Part shown: piece by piece, positions 1 to 14,355 of the stretch | Numbering within the stretch: the stretch's first letter is position 1 | Layout of the letters: every line of letters begins with the position of its first letter | DNA from: Hyperoodon ampullatus | Lineage: Eukaryota; Chordata; Mammalia; Artiodactyla; Ziphiidae | Assembly (NCBI GenBank): GCA_949752795.1 | Contig: OX457063.1 | Coordinates: 68,905,783-68,969,782, forward strand | Direction: 5' to 3' | DNA length: 64,000 nucleotides | The notes under the pieces: model-generated | What the model saw: only the letters and a program-made list of their open reading frames with translations | The model's database searches: none | Told to the model about the DNA's origin: nothing | Program-made: the position numbers and the translations under genes

Positions 1-1420
<1,420 letters not shown>

Positions 1421-1461
1421 TTAGCCTGAGAATTAATAGGGAGGAAATATAATATGACAAG

Positions 1462-1463
<2 letters not shown>

Positions 1464-1496
<33 letters not shown>
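1464..1496. repeat. (AT)n microsatellite
   Basis: About 16 uninterrupted AT units 127 bp upstream of exon 12 in gene orientation. It is a likely length-polymorphic site. Confidence 0.95.
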
Positions 1497-1500
<4 letters not shown>

Positions 1501-1936
1501 CTCTGTAATGACATCAGCCACTTACACTGGCTTTCAGTTATAGTGGATTTGACATGTTCATCCTATTCTCGCTCCATGTGAGGTCTTGGTGGGATCTGGA
1601 GTTCCCACCCTAGATTTTACCCAGAGATTTCAGAGAAAGCCCTGCAAAAGTGGAGGCACTGATCTGTACCAGGTCGTTTATGTCCAAATTTAGTTCAGTA
1701 ATATTTTGGTTCACTATCTCAATGTCAGATAAATATAAGAGTTACATATATTTGACACTTTGTGTCACTGATAATTAAGGCATTCCAGTCTAATCTTACA
1801 TTAAAGGACAATTTTATGATCGAAATCTAGGTAGAACATTTGTACTGGTGTATTGCTACGTATAAACCAGGGATATACCTATGTCTTTTGGGCACTGCTG
1901 TAACTGCATTTTTCCATATACTCATCTTTCCCGTAA

Positions 1937-2145
1937 TTTTTTTTTTTTTTTTTGTGGTATGTGGGCCTCTCACCGTTGTGGCCTCTCCCGTTGCGGAGCA
2001 CAGGCTCCGGATGCGCAGGCTCAGCGGCCATGGCTCACGGGGCTAGCCGCTCCGTGGCATGTGGGATCTTCCTGGACCGGGGCACAAACCTATGTCCCCT
2101 GCATCGGCAGGCGGACTCTCAACCACTGCACCACCAGGGAAGCCC
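1937..2145 (-). mobile_element. CHR-2-type SINE, short form
   Basis: Minus-strand copy: a poly(T) run at the left, then the complement of the tRNA-related head that ends in the usual 'gggcttccctggtggtgcag' start at the right. The flanks have an imperfect target duplication around tcccgtaat / tcccttaat. Confidence 0.9.
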
Positions 2146-2657
2146 TCCCTTAATATTTTTTTTAGCTGAAGTAAGACCCTTCCCCCCAACTACTACTAAT
2201 CTATGAGGCTCAATGATATCTCAGCACACATATCCACAGGAGTCCCCGTTCCTGCACTTATGGACCCCACGGTGACTGGGGCGAGAGGGGTTGAAATCTG
2301 TTCCACTGCAGTGAAGGGTGCTTGAATCCCCTTCAGTTCTGGGTCAGAGACTCCAAGTGCTCAAGGCATTTTCAATCCATTTTAATGATTCCCCAAAGGT
2401 CCTGGTTTGGTCAGGATTCCCAAGCTCATCCTGCACAGAACCCGTGCCTGTAGAGATGGAAGGCTGAGAAGCTCAGAAGCATTGGGAAGGGCACATTCTC
2501 TACCTGTGAGAGGAGACCCCTGTTCTGGTTGGAAGTTGAATTGGCATTTAAGCAAGAAAATGCACTCCTAGGGCCACTGAAAAGAAACTGATTGTTAAGG
2601 TAGTACCTCCCAAGGGTATCCATTTCATATTAACTTTTTAGAACATCATCACTTTTT

Positions 2658-2788
2658 AAAATTTAATTAATTATTTATTGGCCACACCACGTGGCATGAG
2701 GGATTTTAGTTCCCTGAACAGTGATTGAACCCATGCCCCCTGCAGTGGAAGCATGGAGTCCCAACCACTGGACCACCAGGGAATTCCC
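2658..2788 (-). mobile_element. CHR-1-like SINE fragment
   Basis: Reverse-strand tRNA-Glu-derived SINE with the 'gaattccctggtggtccagt' type head. It is about 131 bp, older and shorter than the CHR-2 copies. It is flanked by catcatcacttttt at 2644-2657 and 2789-2802. Confidence 0.85.
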
Positions 2789-2802
2789 CATCATCACTTT
2801 TT

Positions 2803-3153
2803 TTTTTCAAATTTCGATATTTATTTTTAAAAGCAATCTCATTGTACTCTTTGTTTTTATAAATGCGTAATCTATTTTTTAAATTTTATTTATTTATTTT
2901 TAATTTTTATTGGAGTATAGTTGATTTACAATGTTCTGTTAGTTTCAGGTGTACAGCAAAGTGAATCTGTTATACATATACATACATCCACTCTTTTTTG
3001 GATTTTTTTCCCATATAGGCCATTACAGAGTATTGAGTAGAGTTCCCTATGCTATACAGTAGGTCCTTACTAGTTACCTATTTTATATATAGTAGTGCGT
3101 ATCTGTCAATCCCAATCTTCCAATTTATCCCTCCCCCCACTACCACCCTGGCC
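2803..3153 (-). mobile_element. LINE-1 3' end with probable 3' transduction
   Basis: Antisense LINE-1 3' UTR (about 2880-3153) containing the typical 'ttattggagtatagttgatt' block. It is preceded on the left by A/T-rich tail sequence, then about 70 bp of unrelated sequence, then a second poly(T) run at 2798-2807. The element ends at a third copy of catcatcacttttt (3154-3167). The two poly(A) tails with foreign sequence between them are the usual mark of a 3' transduction. Confidence 0.7.
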
Positions 3154-3402
3154 CATCATCACTTTTTAAAATTAAAGAACACCGAAGTCAAAAGGGACCA
3201 CTTTGAGGCTGTCTCACTTTTTTTTTTATCTCCCCCATTGGCATAAAGATACATGGCAGATATGCCATTGTGCTCAACCACAGAATAACTATACTCCTTG
3301 AAGAACCCAACCTAAGCACAAATGTAAGGGTCTATAAATCATAGTTTCCATGAGAGATTTTATACAGTGATGTTTGACTTATGTGATAATTATATATGTA
3401 CT

Positions 3403-3448
3403 TCTTTTTTTCTTAACATCTTTATTGGAGTATAATTGCTTTACATAT
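3403..3448 (-). repeat. LINE-1 3' end crumb
   Basis: A short antisense stretch with 'catctttattggagtataat', the LINE-1 3' terminus. No clear duplication flanks it. Confidence 0.6.
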
Positions 3449-3826
3449 ATATGTACTTCTTGAACTATGTACTTTCTCAACTGGGGCGAGAATATAGGTG
3501 ATACAAGAATCAATATTACCTAAGAGATTTACCAAGATAGAGCCTAAAGTCTCTGAAAAGCCAGACTTTACTTTTCCTCACCTTAGTTCTTTTTGTTTTT
3601 ATTTTACTCTTGCATAACTGCCCAGTTTGGGAACCACAATAGACAATGAGCTTCTTGAAGGAATAAACTATTCTTTATGTGCTATCTCGAAATTTCTAGA
3701 ACCTGTACAGAACAGGTGAATTAAAAACTGCTCAATAAAAGGGTCTCAACAAGACATTCTCCTTGCCCACTAACAAAAATGCACAGAGCAAAAAATATTT
3801 CAGAAGAAACAAGCTTCTAACCCTTA

Positions 3827-4051
<225 letters not shown>

Positions 4052-5389
4052 CTATATTTAAAAAATAGTACCTCTTTCAGATGTTAGCCTACATTGCAAA
4101 ACAGAACATTTTGAATTTTCATAGTCCTATCTAACTTAAGATCTTTTCTAAAGAGAGATGGGTTGAGTTTTACATAAAACCAAACAGTTGGTGGAAAAAA
4201 TTGAGAAGGCTCTCTTGATTTGCTTCTTATGCTCACCCTAATATTTAGCTATTTACATAGCTATGTTGGTTTTGATTGTGGTTTTGTTCTAAAGAACTTT
4301 TATTTTAGCTATAGAAGTTGCAACTACATTTTAGAAAGCAATCGAAATACATGTGCAGAGCAACATCATATGGAAAGCAAATTACGCTGAAATACGCCTA
4401 CCAATCAACAACTTGCATATTAATATTTTATGGATATGTTTTATAACATCTCACAACTGATCTATTTGACTGATATGCACAATTTTGTATCCCTGTTAAA
4501 TGTTCTGGATCTACTCTTACAGCTAGCATATTGCTAAATCTTCATTCAAGTGTTAGGGCCAGTGTACTTGTTCTAAGGCATAATTATCTTCAGTATTAAA
4601 ATAAAAAAAACAAAAAACAACCTAAGATCAATTATATTAAAGTGCCACAATGCACTTAAATGCAAATCTGCTTGGCTTGCTGTAATAGCCAACTGACCTG
4701 AATCTGTGCACGAATCTGGTCAAACGAAAAATCTAGTTATTTTCAATGTCAAAAGCAATCCAGCTATTTTTTAAGCAAAACTTAAGTAGGTTATCTATAA
4801 AAACATAATATGGCTTTCTGAAATATAAAAAGCTTTTTAATATATATTTTTATAAATCACCTGATTTATTGATCATGTCCACAGTCTGAATTAGTCTATT
4901 TAATTTTCAGAGAGACGATCTTGTTTGCTTTTTGCTTATTTTCATTTTTCGCTATAGGCATGACCTACCAATGTTGTAATCTTATCCAAATTACACAGAG
5001 TAGACGAAGCTACCTAATTTAAATTATTTCAAAGATGGCCTAGGCAAAAGTTGATGTTGCTCTAAATATCCTCATTGAAAAGGGTTTGTACCAGAATCCC
5101 GTGATTTGTTTTGCTTATTCAGTATAAATTCAAATTCATGTTACCCACCAAAAATTCTCCCTTCCATAACCAGACAGATTGACAGGGTGTGTGGAATCAT
5201 GAATGCTCAAAACTATCATGTAACTCTATTTTCTAGGGCTTTGCTAATAGCATAAAATTCTTATTTCCCACAAAATCACTGATGTTTAATGCATGATCTG
5301 TATAAGAAGTATGAATTTAAAGAGTCATTAGAACCCAGTAGAGGCTGTTCAGTTCAACTTCTGACTCTCAACATGTTCTCTGGTTTCCC

Positions 5390-5810
5390 TCCTATAATGG
5401 GTTGAACTGTATCATCCCCAAATTCATATGTTGAAGTCTTAACCCCTCAGTGCCTCAGAATGTAACCTTATTTTTGAGACATCGTCTTTACAGAGATCAA
5501 GTTAAAATGAAGTCATTAGGGTGGGCATTACTCCTATGTGACTGGTGTCTTTATAAAAAGGGGAAATTTGGAGACAGGCACACACACAGGAGAACACCAC
5601 GTGAAGATGGATGCAGAGATTGGGGTGATGCTTCTACAAGACAGAAATGCCAAAGATTGCCAGCAAACCACCAGAAACTAGCAGAGAGGCATGGAACACC
5701 TTCCTCACAGCCCTCAGAAGGAAACAACCCTGTGGATACCTCGATCTCAGACCTCTAGCCTCCAGAACTCTGAGACAATAAATTTCTATTGTTCGAGTAA
5801 AAAAAAAAAA
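5390..5810 (+). mobile_element. MLT1-like (ERVL-MaLR) LTR, 3' end replaced by an A-tract
   Basis: Sequence blocks follow an old MaLR-class LTR: 'ttcatatgttgaagtctta', 'ctttataaaaaggggaaatt', 'gaagatggatgcagagattg' and 'ccagaactctgagacaataa'. The AATAAA signal is at 5777-5782, and a run of 12 A starts 17 nt after it where the LTR would normally continue. Subfamily assignment is from memory and uncertain. It has no coding capacity. Confidence 0.65.
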
Positions 5811-6187
5811 GGCAACATATCTATCATTTTTCATATTATCCAATACCAATAGCCTGAAAGATTTCATGTTGCTCTGAAAGGTGACTAGTTTTCAATATAT
5901 TAATGTAAAGAATCTGGACAATTTGGCTTATTTGCAAAATTCTGAAATATTTTCTACATTTATTAGTAACAATAACCTACTTGTCCCTTTTCTCTCATGT
6001 CAGAAACAGAAAGATATTTTTAATGAGAGAAGTTTGGAAAGTAAAGTTTATTTTTATTGTAGTAAGTTTCATTTTTTTTTTCTTTTTTCATTAAACTGCC
6101 ACTGGTTTAAAGTAACTCCTGGCCAGGACTGTACTAGAACAAGGCTATCTTGCTTTAAACTTCAAATCTGAATACAATATTTTCTGA

Positions 6188-6240
6188 AGTAGCAAAAAGG
6201 CAGTGACGCAAAGTAGCAAAAAGGCAGTGACGCAAAGTAG
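6188..6240. repeat. Exact 24-bp tandem duplication
   Basis: Two identical 24-bp units (6188-6211 and 6212-6235) beginning agtagcaaaaaggcagtgac, followed by five bases of a third. Confidence 0.97.
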
Positions 6241-6360
6241 ACTGTCCCGGTACAAAGAACCCATGAGACACTCTGAGTCTCTGTGTAAATAGTTCAGAGA
6301 CACCTGGGCCTTATTTACTTTGCACCAGCCATGAGGCAAGTGTGGTGTTTTTTGGGAGTT

Positions 6361-6460
6361 TTTTTGGCCACGCCACGCAGCCTAAGGGATCTTAGTTCCT
6401 GGACCAGGGGTTGAACCCGGGCCTGGCAGTGAAAGTGCAGTGAAAGCACCAAGGGCAGGC
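6361..6460 (-). mobile_element. CHR-1-like SINE fragment
   Basis: Antisense piece with 'ttttggccacgccacgcagc' and 'gttgaacccgggcctggcag'. The tRNA-like head is degraded, so the right end is approximate. Confidence 0.7.
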
Positions 6461-6834
6461 ACACCTACAGCTTAACCAAAACAAAACTTGGGCAATGGAT
6501 ATCAACAGAGAGGTACTCGGGCAGAGCAGGCCAGGAGGCTGCAGAGGTCCACCCTATATACTGGAGTGGGTCCAATATTTGGATAATATGTATATGGAAT
6601 ACAATAAATAAATTATACGTGTGAGAAAGACATATTTATCTACACAGCTCAGTTTCTTTAAAGAAAAACTTTAACCAAACACAACAATCTTGACTACCCA
6701 GGAGGATTCCAATCAAAGCTTTATCATGATCTTATTCCAGACAAATGAACTCTGAGAAGTCATGGACCATGAAGCTGGAGGGACCTCAGTGAACACTTCT
6801 ATAACTTGACCACAACTGGTCTGGACCCACCTCT

Positions 6835-7612
6835 CCCCAGCATCTCTGTCACCTGTGACCTTTCTCTTATATCCAAAGGCTTAAACTACTTCAATGGCTC
6901 CCTGTGGCCCAAAGCAACATTTTCCAAAGGCAGTACCCTGGATCACTAATCTCATGAGATAGCCTAGGCAAAGAAGGAGATTTTTGCAAGGGAGATATCA
7001 CATGCTATAATAGTTTCTCTTGCAATTTCAAATGTACATTACCCTCTTTATCTTAATGCCTCTAAGAAGTGTTGCAGTGAAGAAATCTGACAGCTATCTA
7101 ATCCGTAAGTTTCAAATTTATTTGACTGCGGAAAACATACTATTAGTGTCCTTTAAAATCAACGTTTTGTGGAATCTATTTTGGGGTCTCTCTAGCAAGG
7201 CATACTAGAGCCTTAACATACTGGCCTCGATCTGTTTTTTCAGTCTCTTCTGTTGCTCTCAAATCATGCCCCCTACTTCCTTTTTCTAAATATGCTCTGC
7301 ACAAAACAACTTGTTTCTCAACCACACAGTGTTTATATGTCAATGCCTTTGTACATTCTTGACTGCCCTAAGAACCAGCTCAAAAAGAACTTCTGTGAAG
7401 TCTTCTCAGACACCTCTTACTCCCTACCCTTCTTTCTTTATACTTTTAGTACTTTGATCATAATTCCATCATCACACAGTACTTTAACCATCACTCCCCT
7501 TTTTCTGTTTGCCTGTGGCTAAGGTACTTGGCCTTATTTACGTCTGTACTTCCTAAATCTGGTACAATGCATGGCAGTAACAAGTGTTCAAGAAACATTT
7601 GATGAAAGAATC
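6835..7612 (+). repeat. L2 LINE remnants, interrupted
   Basis: L2-type 3' sequence at about 6835-6925 ('cttcaatggctccctgtggc') and again at about 7235-7612, ending near 'aagaaacatttgatgaaaga'. The middle 6926-7234 does not look like L2 and may be a later insertion that I cannot name. Confidence 0.5.
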
Positions 7613-9216
7613 TATACATGTGCATTAACAAGCAGACAAATGGGCATAAGTGGCTCACATAGTGGTTATTATAATAGGCTGCCATTAAATTATCTCCAGT
7701 GGTTGTGGGAGTTATGACTTTACAGAGTAAAAAGGAAAACCAGTGAACTGATATCTACCTTGTTTCTTCCTCAATATTTACACCAACCCCACTGCACCCA
7801 CTCCACTGACTCTGACAACAGGTGACTACATAGGTGATATGGAATGACCTCACAGAATGCCCATAAAACTCTAGGCTGGTGCAAGATGGCTGAAAAAGTC
7901 AGGCAACCTAGCTTATGTTTTTAAGTGTCCTTTAGCCTCTCATTATACGTCAGAGGAAGGAATGGTTAAGAGTCAAAGGCACTGTGAGGAGTGGAAAGGA
8001 GGGTGGAAGACAGGAGAACAGAGAACAGATGCTTATTTGAGAAACCTTCAATCTAATTTGGTATCCTTGTCACCCATGATATACTACTTTAGTCAGCTAC
8101 CTAATCTGATTCATCATCATCAACTCTGCCATCATCACCACTGAAGGTCAAAATACTGTGCCTTTAAGAGTGTTTCACTCTGTCTGTGGAAGGCTCTAAA
8201 TACAGAACTAAAGAAGGAACCACCGATGTCTGGGATCCTGCTCTCACAAACGCTGACAACTGTCCCATTTGGTAGGTTCAGCATTCTTTCAAAAAGCAGC
8301 CATCCAACAAACATTTATTGAGCAATTACCATGTGCCAATCCCAGGCCAGGAATAGAGACAACACTCGTCTTTCCACCTGCACAATTCTTGGCATAGCCT
8401 TCAATGGACACTTGATGGGATATATGGGCATGCAATCTATCTTAGAAACCCTAATTTTAGAAAAAGTTTTCTATCACCTACAGAGCTCATTTAAGTAGTT
8501 TTTTTAAAAAATGTAGTGGCATAGAAAAACCCTGTCTTTCCTACTCTGCCCATGAGGAAGAGGGCAGTAAAGCAAGTTGCCCTCAGAATGTGAATGCAAA
8601 AGAGAGTTATAAGGGAACTACACCACTCTGGGCCACCATAGAAACCACAAACAGGCTTTTGAGATGAGTGATATGATTCTCCTGCAGCCTGGACCCACTT
8701 CTGTGGTTGGTGAATCCATCCTCCACAGCCTTGCTCCTGCATGTCTTGACGGAACTAATCACATATAGTGCTTTTTCTTCTCCATCGTGGTGAATTTCAG
8801 GATGCTTTCTGATTGGTGCACCAGGAAAGACATGTTTAAACTCCCTGAATGGTATTAATGGTGGTTGCTACTTCCACTTAAGGATGTGACTACTCTGGGC
8901 ACCAGCTGGCAGCAGAAACCACACTGAGAACATCATTATCTAGCTTCCTTCTAAGGATCTGGGAAAGGTGGACATCTCATTTCCTTTCATGTCAGCTGTG
9001 ACTTAGGTATGACAGATATCATTAGCCTCACTGAGAACCTCAGGCAAAGCAGGGATGAGTGGTTTCGTGTGTTGAGGCAGTAACAGAGGAGGACAACCTG
9101 TTGAGGATTCTTCCTACCAGACTACTAACTAGCTAAGTGACTGGAGCTGAGAAAGAGGAGTCTCAGGCTACTGCAGGACTCTGCTCCCCGCTTTTCCATG
9201 GCTAGGCTTCTTGTCA

Positions 9217-9504
<288 letters not shown>

Positions 9505-11046
9505 TTATAACCACAGTACTTAATAACCGCCTCACATACTATACTGCAACCACAGTGCAATAAACATTGGCCACAAGTATTTTTAAATAGGATTTGGCTA
9601 GCATTAAAATACAGGCAGAGCAGAATGGAGGAAGGTTTTGGCTATGTAACAAAAAAAAGACTCCAGGAAAAATGCAGCTCTTCCTCCACTATTGTCTGCC
9701 TTGCCGAATTCTCCTTATAATGCACACCATACCAGGAGGGAATCAAAACATATGAATAAACCATGCTCTTTCTAGGAAGCAGCAATACAATTTCCCCACA
9801 ATTCACAGTTGATTTGCTCTTGAACAAGACTTTCAGGAACTGCAAATGCTCTGCCCAGGTGCATCAATGCTGCTGGTCAAAGTGGGAAATCCTCTTCATT
9901 TCAATCATCAAAGACAATCAGCGTGTTGCATTCCTGATGCTCAACAGTTAACTCATGGTACATGAAGCATTTCGCCACAGGCCCAAAGGAATGTTTCATT
10001 TCTAAGAATATGAAAAATATGATTTCTTTTCTGCAGGCACAAGGATCCTTCAGCATATTTGCATATTGCTTTGAATGCATATTGTGGGCAGTAATAAGAC
10101 ACTATTGCTGAAGGCAATATAAGGATTGTTCCAGAATTTCCATAAGTTAGAAAGTGTCCTGCAGTCATGCAAGATAAGAATAAAACCAAGACACTGCAAA
10201 TGAATGGAGACAGGGGTCTATCTGTATATGATGAGAATCTCTGGAATTTATAATTTTAAAATTCTTTATTTTAAGCTGGGATTGCTCAACTTCAGATTAT
10301 GATCTACCTGCAGAATGCAAAGAATGCCTCGCTAAGCCAGCTACTGCCATCACGGGCCCTTCTTCATTCTTATCTCCAAAACTTGGCAGAGTTCCAGGAA
10401 GGAGACAAGAAGGGTCCCACCCCTTCCCTTTTATACTCACTGCACTCAGTCTCCCCCACTTTCAAACGCCTCTAGCTGGTGGAGCAGGGAAGAGGGTAGA
10501 GTTATCAACAATTATTGAGTCATATGTCATCTCACACCTATTTGGGGACAACACTGTCAGAACTCTCAGGAGACTCTTCACCTGACTTCAGGGACCTGAA
10601 TCCTTGGGGAGACTTTAAAATAGTCCTTTTCATAAATGGTTGGAAATGATTTCTTTAAAGCAACAGGCTGTGCAAAAGTTCTGGTGCTCTTTTAAAGCAA
10701 AGTGCTCCTTGTTTGCACTGTTGTATATATAAGCTATAGATGGTCAGGAAGTTTAAAATTGTTTAACTTCTTAGAATTTTTTAGGCTCTAATAAATTATT
10801 CGAGGCATCTTCAAATTGTCTTCTGAAGAAATCAAGAATTTTGTGAAATACGTCTCGGGCCACTGAGAATGTTAAATGGGGGCTGAGTAGGCCAGGAGGG
10901 CCCCAGCTTTCTGACCCTCAATGCCAGGCAAACACCCCTGCATTTATGTTTTCTAAACAGAGGGCTTATCTATGATTTCATCGTAAGAACTTGTTCAACT
11001 GCTAAAAGATATTGGAAAACACTGGTCTGTACAACTTCTTCATTTT

Positions 11047-11377
11047 TAAAAATTAATTAATTAATTAATTAATGTTTGGCTGCGTTGCGTCTTTGTTGCT
11101 GCACGTGGGCTTTCTCTAGTTGCGGCGAGCAGGGGCTACTCTTTGTTGTGGTGCGCAGGCTTCTCATTGCAGTGGCTTCTCTTGTTGTGGAACACGGGCT
11201 CTAGGTGTGCAGGCTTCAGTAGTTGTGTCTCGCAGGCTCTAGAGCACAGGCTCAGTAGTTGTGGCGCATGGGCTTAGTTGCTCCATGACATGTGGGATCT
11301 TCCCGGGCCAGGGCTCGAACCCGTGTCCCCTGCATTGGCAGGCTGATTCTTAACCACTGCACCAGCAGGGAAGTCCC
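11047..11377 (-). mobile_element. CHR-2-type SINE, long form
   Basis: 331-bp antisense copy carrying the extra 'gttgctgcacgtgggctttc' and repeated 'cagtagttgtg' blocks missing from short copies. The target duplication acttcttcatttt is at 11034-11046 and 11378-11390. Confidence 0.93.
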
Positions 11378-13012
11378 ACTTCTTCATTTTATCAAGAAGA
11401 AAAGTGAGACACAGAGAGGAAGTTACACATGGTTATTTAGAGTCTAAGAAGGTCTAAAGCACAGGCCCCCAAGCACCAGGCCAGTACTTAGTCACCTGAC
11501 TCATAATTCTCTTGCAGTTTGTTTTCTTCTCCAGCAACCCTGAATCTCCTGATACTAGCCACATCAGCAAGTGCAGATCTTGGCCACACGCTGAGAGATG
11601 GTCAAGATCTAAATCAGGTTAAAGTCAGTGAAGCCCACATCTGAGTCTCCATTACTCAGTTGGCTGCTGCCCTTGAGGCATGAAATCTCATAGGTAGTCT
11701 TTGCGGTCATAGCTTCTTTTACCTACAGAAGAGGATTTGCTTATTTTTGAGTTTCTGGGTTTTTTGTTTGTAGTTTTAAGAATGGAGCTGCTGGTTAGAA
11801 ACATACAGTTAATTTCCAGAGCAATTCAAATATATGACTGGAGACAAGTGGGCTGGTTTAGGGCCAGAATTCAACCTTCTAGAATAATGATTTTTAGAGG
11901 GCCCAAAGAGTCTATTCTGCTTCGGTGAAAATCAAATTTGCTAGTTCTGTACTAGCCAAATAGTGATGCTTGGTTCTTAAAACTTGAAAGGATTATCAAC
12001 AGATGTGCACTCTTATTTTTTCTGGGTTTTAACACACTTTTACCAAGCCATTTTCAGACACATCCAAAGTTTTACCAAAAAAACAAAACAATAACACACA
12101 TACACAAAAACGGAAAAAAAAAAAACTGCTTCATGTATTCACAAACCAGGAAAAGGTGTGGACAATAAAAGGTTCTTTTTCTTCTTTTATTGGTCAATAA
12201 AATAGCAGCTAACTTGTTAATATAGGTTATTTCTTAATAAAAATACACATTATGAAACAGCCCAGGAGAAGACAGACACAGCTCCAGAAACCCTCTAATA
12301 AGACAAAGGAGTTTTTATTTTCCATGAAAGATGCTTACTATTATCAAACTCAGACACCAAATCCAAACTTTTTTGTTGTTTAAAAGGCTCCCCAGCAATG
12401 TAATTACATTCATCATTAAATGCTAGTCTATTTACTTTTTTTTTTTTTTACTTAAAGTTATACCCTTTCTATTTCTTTTCTTGCTATACTCACATCCTCT
12501 AGTGTCTTTCAGTATTTCTATGTATCTTATTTGATATACATCTCTAAAAAGTTCCCTTGGAAACTTTTTTGTGATGTGGTGTCAGTAATTACTAGCCCGG
12601 GGATAGATAAAAGACTAACAGAAGTGCAGTTCCCCAGCAGACTGGGTATATATCTCTAAATCTAGTAAATCTGAACCCTAATTGTTGCTTATTTCTGGTT
12701 TGGAATTCATTATTTCTGCAGTCCATCATGTGCTATGCGTATTAGTTTTCTGTGATTTTTCTATGGAAAGACATTACTCTTAGGTGAGACACACTCATTC
12801 AACAATAATTAGTATTTCCATGTTGATAATGGAACAGCTAAAGATCCTTCTATACTCTATCCTTGCCACATCTAATATGCAACCCTGTTAGTATATTAGT
12901 TTTTATTAAAACTCTTAGACTTCCTTCACAAAGGAAAAACATTCCAAAGATCAGACAGCACAGTGTCAGGAGAACAGGAATGGAAGGCATATGTAGACCT
13001 CGGTACTCTTCC

Positions 13013-13160
13013 TGGGTCTTCCTCTTGGCTGGTTGTGTGACCATGGTCAAGTCATGTCATCTTTTGAGCATCAGTATCATAATAAAGTGGGCATAGTGGC
13101 TTTGTTGAATTATCTCACAGGATTGTTATTAGGAGCAAACCAGGTAATATATAAAAGTGC
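13013..13160 (-). repeat. MIR SINE (old)
   Basis: Complement of the MIR consensus: 'tggttgtgtgaccatggtca', a degraded 'ctgtaaaatggg' region, then 'tctcacaggattgttattag'. Confidence 0.6.
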
Positions 13161-13291
13161 TTTCTTAAATAATTATTCATAGTGTCCTATGTTGATAGGC
13201 ACATATATAATGTATACAAGGTAGTTGTTGGAGATTTGAGACTTGAAGGAGACAGTTTCTTAATATTCTATCCTCAAAAGTTAGCAGTCTA

Positions 13292-14147
13292 CTCTTGCCT
13301 TCCAAGATGGCCCACACTCTGTCTATGGTGTGTGTATCTCCCTGAACAAACCTTCTTTCACTTTACTATGTCTTGCTCTTGAATTCTTGCCTGCACAAAG
13401 CCAAGAACCCACACTTGACGGCCATCCCAAGGACTCAGACATGACTTGGGATGTGACCATCCTCTCGCACCCCACTCTCTTTCCTGCAACGTCTTTTCTG
13501 GCACCCAATGCGGGGCCTCAAAGGCCATAATCTCGATCCGCCTACTGGGCTACAGCTGCCCTCTGAAGGGTGGCTGGGACTTATCCTGAGCCATGTAGAT
13601 TCAAGTAGCCCGTTAAGTGGCAGCTGACGTCGCCTGCAGGATCTGGCAGAGACCAGTTCTCTGGCCGTGAAGAAGCGCACTGAGGCCAAGGCTTTTCCCC
13701 CTCAGTCTTTCTCATTCTCCTATTGCTCTATCTCTTTGGACTTGATAAGATCCACCCAGAGGACCACCAAACATCCAAATTAAGATTGCGCGGCAAGTAA
13801 TTGACAAATTGGTTGGGTCTAAAGAACTCCTGCCAGGGGGCTTATCTGGTGGCACAGTGGTTGAGAATCTGCCTGCCAATGCAGGGGACACGGGTTCGAG
13901 CCCTGGTCTGGGAGGATCCCACATGCCACGGAGCAGCTAGGCCCGTGAGCCACAACTACTGAGCCTGCGCGTCTGGAGCCTGTGTTCCGCAACAGGAAAG
14001 GCCACGATAGTGAGAGGCCCGCGCACCGCGATGAAGAGTGGCCCCCGCTTGCCGCAACTAGAGAAAGCCCTCCCAGAGAAACGAAGAACCAGCACAGCAA
14101 AAATAAAAAAAATAAAAAGAACTCTTGCCAGGTGAAAAAAAAAAAAA
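13292..14147 (+). mobile_element. Retrocopy of an ERV (class I-like) 5' leader, with poly(A) tail
   Basis: Starts with sequence resembling R-U5 of a class I endogenous retrovirus LTR (about 13292-13490). A TGG-initial primer-binding-site-like segment follows at about 13499-13515, then about 320 bp of leader. A poly(A) tail runs to 14147 (13 A before the target copy, more counted with it). It is flanked by aaaagttagcagtcta at 13276-13291 and 14148-14163. A SINE (13838-14115) is nested in it. There are no viral genes. The long duplication plus A-tail point to LINE-mediated retroposition of a transcript, not proviral integration. Family assignment is by eye. Confidence 0.65.
13838..14115 (+). 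mobile_element. CHR-2-type SINE, intermediate form, nested in the ERV-leader copy
   Basis: 278 bp from a mutated head (cttatctggtggcacagtgg) to an A-rich tail. The target duplication aaagaactcctgccagg is at 13821-13837 and 14116-14132, with one mismatch. This shows that it inserted into the ERV-derived segment. Confidence 0.93.
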
Positions 14148-14163
14148 AAAAGTTAGCAGTCTA

Positions 14164-14355
14164 TGGGCTTCCCTTGTGGCGCAGTGGTTGAGAGTCCGCC
14201 TGCCGATGCAGGGGACATGTGTTTGTGCCCCGGTCCGGGAAGATCCCACATGCTGCGGAGCGGCTAGGCCCGTGAGCCATGGCCGCTGAGCCTGCGTGTC
14301 CGGAGCCTGTAGGCCACAACAGTGAGAGGCCCGCGTACCGTAAAAAAAAAAAAAA
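14164..14355 (+). mobile_element. CHR-2-type SINE, short form
   Basis: 192-bp copy with the head 'gggcttcccttgtggcgcag' and a poly(A) tail. Its flanks, aaaagttagcagtcta at 14148-14163 and 14356-14371, are the same target used by the preceding ERV-leader copy. Confidence 0.95.

Noticed and set aside
5450..5758. A 102-codon plus-strand open frame.
   Set aside because: It lies entirely in the MLT1-like LTR, which is non-coding.
13292..13837. Proviral ERV with coding genes.
   Set aside because: Only leader-type sequence is present. There is no gag, pol or env and no second LTR.
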